Source: JANMDS01 sp031430575
GTDB taxonomy: Bacteria > Pseudomonadota > Gammaproteobacteria > Burkholderiales > Casimicrobiaceae
DNA length: 22,752 nt
NCBI GenBank assembly: GCA_031430575.1
Contig: JANPBT010000016.1
Coordinates: 1 to 22,752 of the forward strand
Direction of reading: 5' to 3'
Shown here: piece by piece, positions 19,666-22,752 of the stretch
Numbering within the stretch: position 1 is the first letter of the stretch
Layout of the letters: the number at the start of each line of letters is the position of its first letter
Made by a program: the position numbers and the translations under genes
Notes under the pieces: model-generated
Database searches by the model: none
What the model was told of the DNA's origin: nothing
What the model saw: only the letters and a program-made list of their open reading frames with translations

Positions 19666-22596
19666 ATGACCTCCTCTTTTCTCCCCCGCCACATCGGCCC
19701 TGACGAAAACGCGCAAGCGGAAATGCTCGCGCTCGTCGGCGCATCTTCGCTTGAAGATTTGCTCAAAAAAGTGGTGCCCGCGGCAATTCATAGCCCGACG
19801 CCGCTGCAATTACCTGCGGCGCAGTCTGAGACAGAAGTGATCGCACATTTGCGGGCGTTGGCCGACAAAAATATTGTTGCCAAAAACTTTCTGGGGCAAG
19901 GCTACCACGGCACAATTACGCCGCCGGTGATCTTGCGTAATATCTTAGAAAACCCAGCGTGGTACACCGCGTATACGCCCTATCAACCTGAAATTTCGCA
20001 AGGTCGATTAGAAGCGCTCATCAATTATCAAACGATGATTTGCGATTTAACGGGCATGGAAATCTCGAACGCGTCGTTGCTCGATGAAGCCACCGCCGCA
20101 GCGGAAGCGATGACGCTCGCCCAGCGCGTCGCCAAAGGCGAAGCAGCGAAATCGATGAACTTTATCGTCGCTGGCGATTGCCACCCGCAAACCATTGCGC
20201 TCTTGAAAACGCGCGCGGAGCCACTGGGCATTAACGTGCTGGTCGGCGAAGTGGCGACGCTCATGACCGGCAACGCTTACTTCGGTGTGCTCGTGCAATA
20301 TCCGTCGTCAACGGGCATGATTCCCGACATGCGCCATAGCGCAGAAAAAGCCCATACCTGCGGCGCAGTTTTCTGCTGCGCAGCAGATTTACTCGCACTA
20401 ACGTTGATCGAAGCACCCGGCGCGTGGGGCGCAGATATCGTCGTCGGCTCTGCCCAACGCTTCGGTGTGCCGATGGGTTTTGGCGGCCCCCATGCTGGCT
20501 ATATGGGCACGCGTGACGCCTACAAACGCTCGCTCCCAGGTCGGCTCGCCGGCGTTACCATCGACACTCACGGCGATCGCGCTTACCGACTCACGCTGCA
20601 AACGCGCGAGCAACACATTCGCCGCGAAAAGGCGACCTCAAATATTTGCACCGCGCAAGTCTTGCTCGCGGTGATGGCAGGGATGTACGCCGTCTACCAC
20701 GGGCCGCGCGGACTGAAAGCCATTGCCCAGCGCGTGCATAGCTTGGCGGTTGCGTTCAATGCGGGCGCGAAAGCAGCAGGGTTTAATGCGCCGCAGCTGC
20801 ATTTTTTCGATACGGTTTTACTGCGCACCGGAGATCAAACCTCCGCGCTCGTTGCAAAAATCTGCGCCGCAGGTATTAACGTGCGGGCTTTACCTGAGCA
20901 AAGCGCAATTGCAGTGACCTTTGATGAAACGCATACGCTGAAAGATGTGGAAGCACTTTTGAATTTGCTCCCCTCTCCCTCGGGTAGAGGGGCGGGGGTG
21001 AGGGAAAACCCCGCCGAAGTAGCGAGCGCTCTTGGTTCTCATAGTGGCGTCCGTCTCCCTAGGTCTCTGCAAGAGGGAGAAAGCATGTATGCGGGTATTC
21101 CAGCGACCTACGCGCGAACGACACCCTACCTCACGCACAACGTCTTCCACTCGCATCACAGCGAAACCCAAATGCTGCGCTACATGCGCGCACTCTCCGA
21201 CAAAGATTTAGCACTGGATCGCACGATGATCCCGCTCGGCTCGTGCACGATGAAGTTAAACGCCACCACCGAGATGATTCCAGTGACGTGGCCTGAGTTT
21301 GGCAACATTCATCCTTTCGCGCCGCCTGCGCAATGGCAGGGCTACGCAGAATTGATCGGCAATCTCGAAGGCTGGCTTTGCAAAGTAACGGGCTTTGATG
21401 CTGTGACCTTGCAGCCAAACTCCGGCGCGCAAGGCGAATACGCGGGCTTGCTCGCGATCCGCTCCTATCACCGCAGCCGCGGTGAACCACATCGCAATAT
21501 CTGCTTGATTCCATCGAGCGCACACGGCACTAACCCAGCGTCTGCGCAAATGTGCGGCATGGAAGTGGTGGTCACCAGTTGCGACGAACAAGGCAACGTC
21601 GATCTCGCAGACTTAACCGCAAAAGCCGAGCTGCACAAAACCAATCTCGCAGCACTGATGCTTACATACCCTTCTACACACGGTGTATTCGAAGCAGATG
21701 TCAAAGAAATTTGTGCTGCGATACACGCGCATGGTGGTCAGGTCTATATGGATGGCGCTAACTTAAACGCGCAAGTCGGCGTCACCTCCCCCGGCGATAT
21801 TGGCGCAGATGTCACCCACATGAATCTGCACAAAACGTTTTGTATTCCGCATGGCGGCGGCGGCCCTGGCGTCGGCCCCATTGGGGTCAAAGCCCATCTT
21901 GCGCCCTTTTTGCCTTCAAAAGATTTAGGTAAAACCGGCGCGGTGGGCCCGGTATCGGCAGCGCCTTATGGCTCAGCCTCGATTTTGCCAATTCCGTATG
22001 CGTATATTGCGATGATGGGCGCAGACGGCTTGCGGCAAGCGACAGCGGTTGCGATTTTGAATGCGAACTACGTGGCGAAACGTTTGGGCGCGCATTTTCC
22101 ATTGCTCTACTGCGGCCCTGGCGGCTTGGTCGCGCACGAATGCTTAATCGATGTGCGCCCGATTAAAGAAATCACTGGCATTAGCAACGTCGACGTCGCC
22201 AAGCGCTTGATGGACTACGGCTTTCACGCGCCAACCGTGAGTTTCCCGGTCGCGGGTACGCTCATGATCGAGCCGACCGAGAGCGAAGATAAGCGCGAGC
22301 TAGATCGTTTTTGCGATGCGATGATCGCGATCCGAGAAGAAATCAGGGCGGTGGAAACGGGCGTCTGGCCAAAAGACGATAACCCGCTAGTGAACGCACC
22401 CCACACCGTTGCTGCGCTCTTAGTCGAAGATTGGGCGCATGCCTACACGCGCGAGCAGGCGGCGTATCCACTGCCCTCGATTCGCGCCCGTAAATATTGG
22501 CCACCGGTGGGCCGTGCCGATGAGGTACACGGAGATCGCAATGTGATGTGTACCTGCCCACCGATCGAAAGCTACGCCGAAGCGTCGTCGGTATAG
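19666..22596 (+). CDS. gcvP: Glycine dehydrogenase (decarboxylating), glycine cleavage P protein
   Basis: PLP enzyme that decarboxylates glycine and loads the aminomethyl group on GcvH. At 976 residues it is the single-chain form, somewhat longer than E. coli GcvP (957). Hallmarks are FLPRHIGP at the N-terminus, LLDEATAAAEAM, the MIPLGSCTMKLNA block, QPNSGAQGEYAGLLAIR, and the PLP lysine K723 in NLHKTFCIPHGGGGPG. Two oddities are seen. Motif copies 11-13 are read in frame (LPAAQ at 49-53, HTCGAVF about 230-236, KICAAGI about 398-404). The linker between the two halves, about residues 435-472, is encoded by a G/C-rich double palindrome of repetitive-element type and does not resemble GcvP. The linker is the natural weak point for insertion, so the enzyme may still work. 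It should be co-expressed with gcvT and gcvH. Confidence 0.96.
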   Translation: MTSSFLPRHIGPDENAQAEMLALVGASSLEDLLKKVVPAAIHSPTPLQLPAAQSETEVIAHLRALADKNIVAKNFLGQGYHGTITPPVILRNILENPAWYTAYTPYQPEISQGRLEALINYQTMICDLTGMEISNASLLDEATAAAEAMTLAQRVAKGEAAKSMNFIVAGDCHPQTIALLKTRAEPLGINVLVGEVATLMTGNAYFGVLVQYPSSTGMIPDMRHSAEKAHTCGAVFCCAADLLALTLIEAPGAWGADIVVGSAQRFGVPMGFGGPHAGYMGTRDAYKRSLPGRLAGVTIDTHGDRAYRLTLQTREQHIRREKATSNICTAQVLLAVMAGMYAVYHGPRGLKAIAQRVHSLAVAFNAGAKAAGFNAPQLHFFDTVLLRTGDQTSALVAKICAAGINVRALPEQSAIAVTFDETHTLKDVEALLNLLPSPSGRGAGVRENPAEVASALGSHSGVRLPRSLQEGESMYAGIPATYARTTPYLTHNVFHSHHSETQMLRYMRALSDKDLALDRTMIPLGSCTMKLNATTEMIPVTWPEFGNIHPFAPPAQWQGYAELIGNLEGWLCKVTGFDAVTLQPNSGAQGEYAGLLAIRSYHRSRGEPHRNICLIPSSAHGTNPASAQMCGMEVVVTSCDEQGNVDLADLTAKAELHKTNLAALMLTYPSTHGVFEADVKEICAAIHAHGGQVYMDGANLNAQVGVTSPGDIGADVTHMNLHKTFCIPHGGGGPGVGPIGVKAHLAPFLPSKDLGKTGAVGPVSAAPYGSASILPIPYAYIAMMGADGLRQATAVAILNANYVAKRLGAHFPLLYCGPGGLVAHECLIDVRPIKEITGISNVDVAKRLMDYGFHAPTVSFPVAGTLMIEPTESEDKRELDRFCDAMIAIREEIRAVETGVWPKDDNPLVNAPHTVAALLVEDWAHAYTREQAAYPLPSIRARKYWPPVGRADEVHGDRNVMCTCPPIESYAEASSV
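19811..19824 (-). repeat. Dispersed motif copy 11
   Basis: Exact core in reverse orientation near the start of gcvP, read L-P-A-A-Q-S. Confidence 0.9.
20355..20368 (-). repeat. Dispersed motif copy 12
   Basis: Exact core in reverse orientation in gcvP, read T-C-G-A-V, a frame used by no other copy. A separate perfect palindrome, CTGCTGCGCAGCAG, lies just downstream at 20373-20386. Confidence 0.9.
20862..20875 (+). repeat. Dispersed motif copy 13
   Basis: Exact core in gcvP; the full 20-base consensus is at 20858-20877, read K-I-C-A-A-G-I. Confidence 0.92.
20968..21083. mobile_element. MITE-like double-palindrome repeat inside gcvP
   Basis: The left end is CCCCTCT...AGAGGGG (20970-20976 with 20986-20992), followed by CGGGGGTGAGGG. 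The right end is TCTCCCT...AGGGAGA (21054-21060 with 21074-21080). C-rich and G-rich blocks arranged like this (CCCTCTCCC, GAGGGG, GGGGTGAGGG) are, from general knowledge, typical of short dispersed intergenic repeats in many proteobacteria. Here the element of about 115 bases is read through in frame, giving a run such as LPSPSGRGAGVRENP in the GcvP linker. No transposase is present. Exact ends and any target duplication could not be defined. Confidence 0.55.
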
Positions 22597-22612
22597 CGCG
22601 GTGTATCGAGGA

Positions 22613-22626
22613 TACCTGCGGCGCAG
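22613..22626 (-). repeat. Dispersed motif copy 14
   Basis: Exact core in reverse orientation followed by ATTT, 17 bases after the gcvP stop codon. It overlaps the right arm of a small hairpin (GTATC / GATAC). Confidence 0.9.
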
Positions 22627-22710
22627 ATTTGCATCGAAAACATGTGATCCTGCCCCGATTCCACGTACACCAAATGTTGGATAATTTTGGGTATGAAAGG
22701 AATATAGAAG

Positions 22711-22752
22711 ATGGCAAGGAAAAAAGGGATAGCGAATCGGCGGTATACCGCT
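22711..22752 (+). CDS. Possible start of a further gene, cut by the window edge
   Basis: ATG at 22711 opens a frame MARKKGIANRRYTA that is still open at the last base. GAAAGG lies about 10 bases upstream as a ribosome site. Only 14 codons are visible, so the product cannot be named and the call rests mainly on the ribosome site. Confidence 0.35.
   Translation, partial: MARKKGIANRRYTA

Noticed and set aside
40..22626. Motif copies as a CRISPR array
   Set aside because: Spacing is irregular (70 to nearly 8000 bases), orientation is mixed, and copies lie within genes.

Overview
The window looks like part of a proteobacterial chromosome of moderate GC content, most likely from a betaproteobacterium. 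The evidence is a gamma/beta-style cytochrome c maturation cluster (ccmC-D-E-F-G-H-I in one run), a tandem glycine riboswitch ahead of gcvT-gcvH-gcvP with a single-chain GcvP, and a YajR-like MFS protein. The taxonomic call is an inference. One gene argues against it: a 5-aminolevulinate synthase, which is typical of Alphaproteobacteria. No rRNA, integrase, transposase or CRISPR array was seen.

Layout. (1) 1-5371: an alpha-glucoside use cluster, with two CUT1-type permeases, a MalK/UgpC-type ATPase and a GH31 glycosidase. The substrate-binding protein and regulator are not in the window and may lie to the left. (2) 5603-10837: cytochrome c maturation (System I), ccmC, ccmD (41 aa), ccmE, ccmF, ccmG/dsbE, ccmH and ccmI, tightly spaced or overlapping. 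ccmA and ccmB are absent from the expected place. (3) 10890-12161: 5-aminolevulinate synthase, then a convergent MFS transporter at 12182-13399. (4) 13400-17175: a looser region with two gene-free stretches of about 560 and 620 bases, a membrane diguanylate cyclase (minus strand) and an unfamiliar 454-residue protein. (5) 17176-22596: tRNA-Leu(TAA) on the minus strand, diverging from a tandem glycine riboswitch followed by gcvT, gcvH, a GNAT acetyltransferase and gcvP. A new gene may begin at 22711.

How they fit together. ALAS makes the first haem precursor from glycine and succinyl-CoA, the ccm genes attach haem to c-type cytochromes, and the glycine cleavage system, controlled by glycine through the riboswitch, consumes excess glycine.

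The most striking signal is not a gene. A short asymmetric, nearly palindromic motif, consensus AAATCTGCGCCGCAGGTATT with a 14-base core CTGCGCCGCAGGTA, occurs 14 times on both strands (13 exact cores, one 12-base match). Copies lie in intergenic DNA, inside one aptamer of the glycine riboswitch, and in frame inside six genes. The flanks differ from copy to copy, so it behaves like a dispersed recognition word, comparable in density to DNA uptake sequences, rather than recent copies of a longer transposon. It is missing from 9544-17497. A different repeat, a G/C-rich double palindrome of MITE type, is built into the coding sequence of gcvP.
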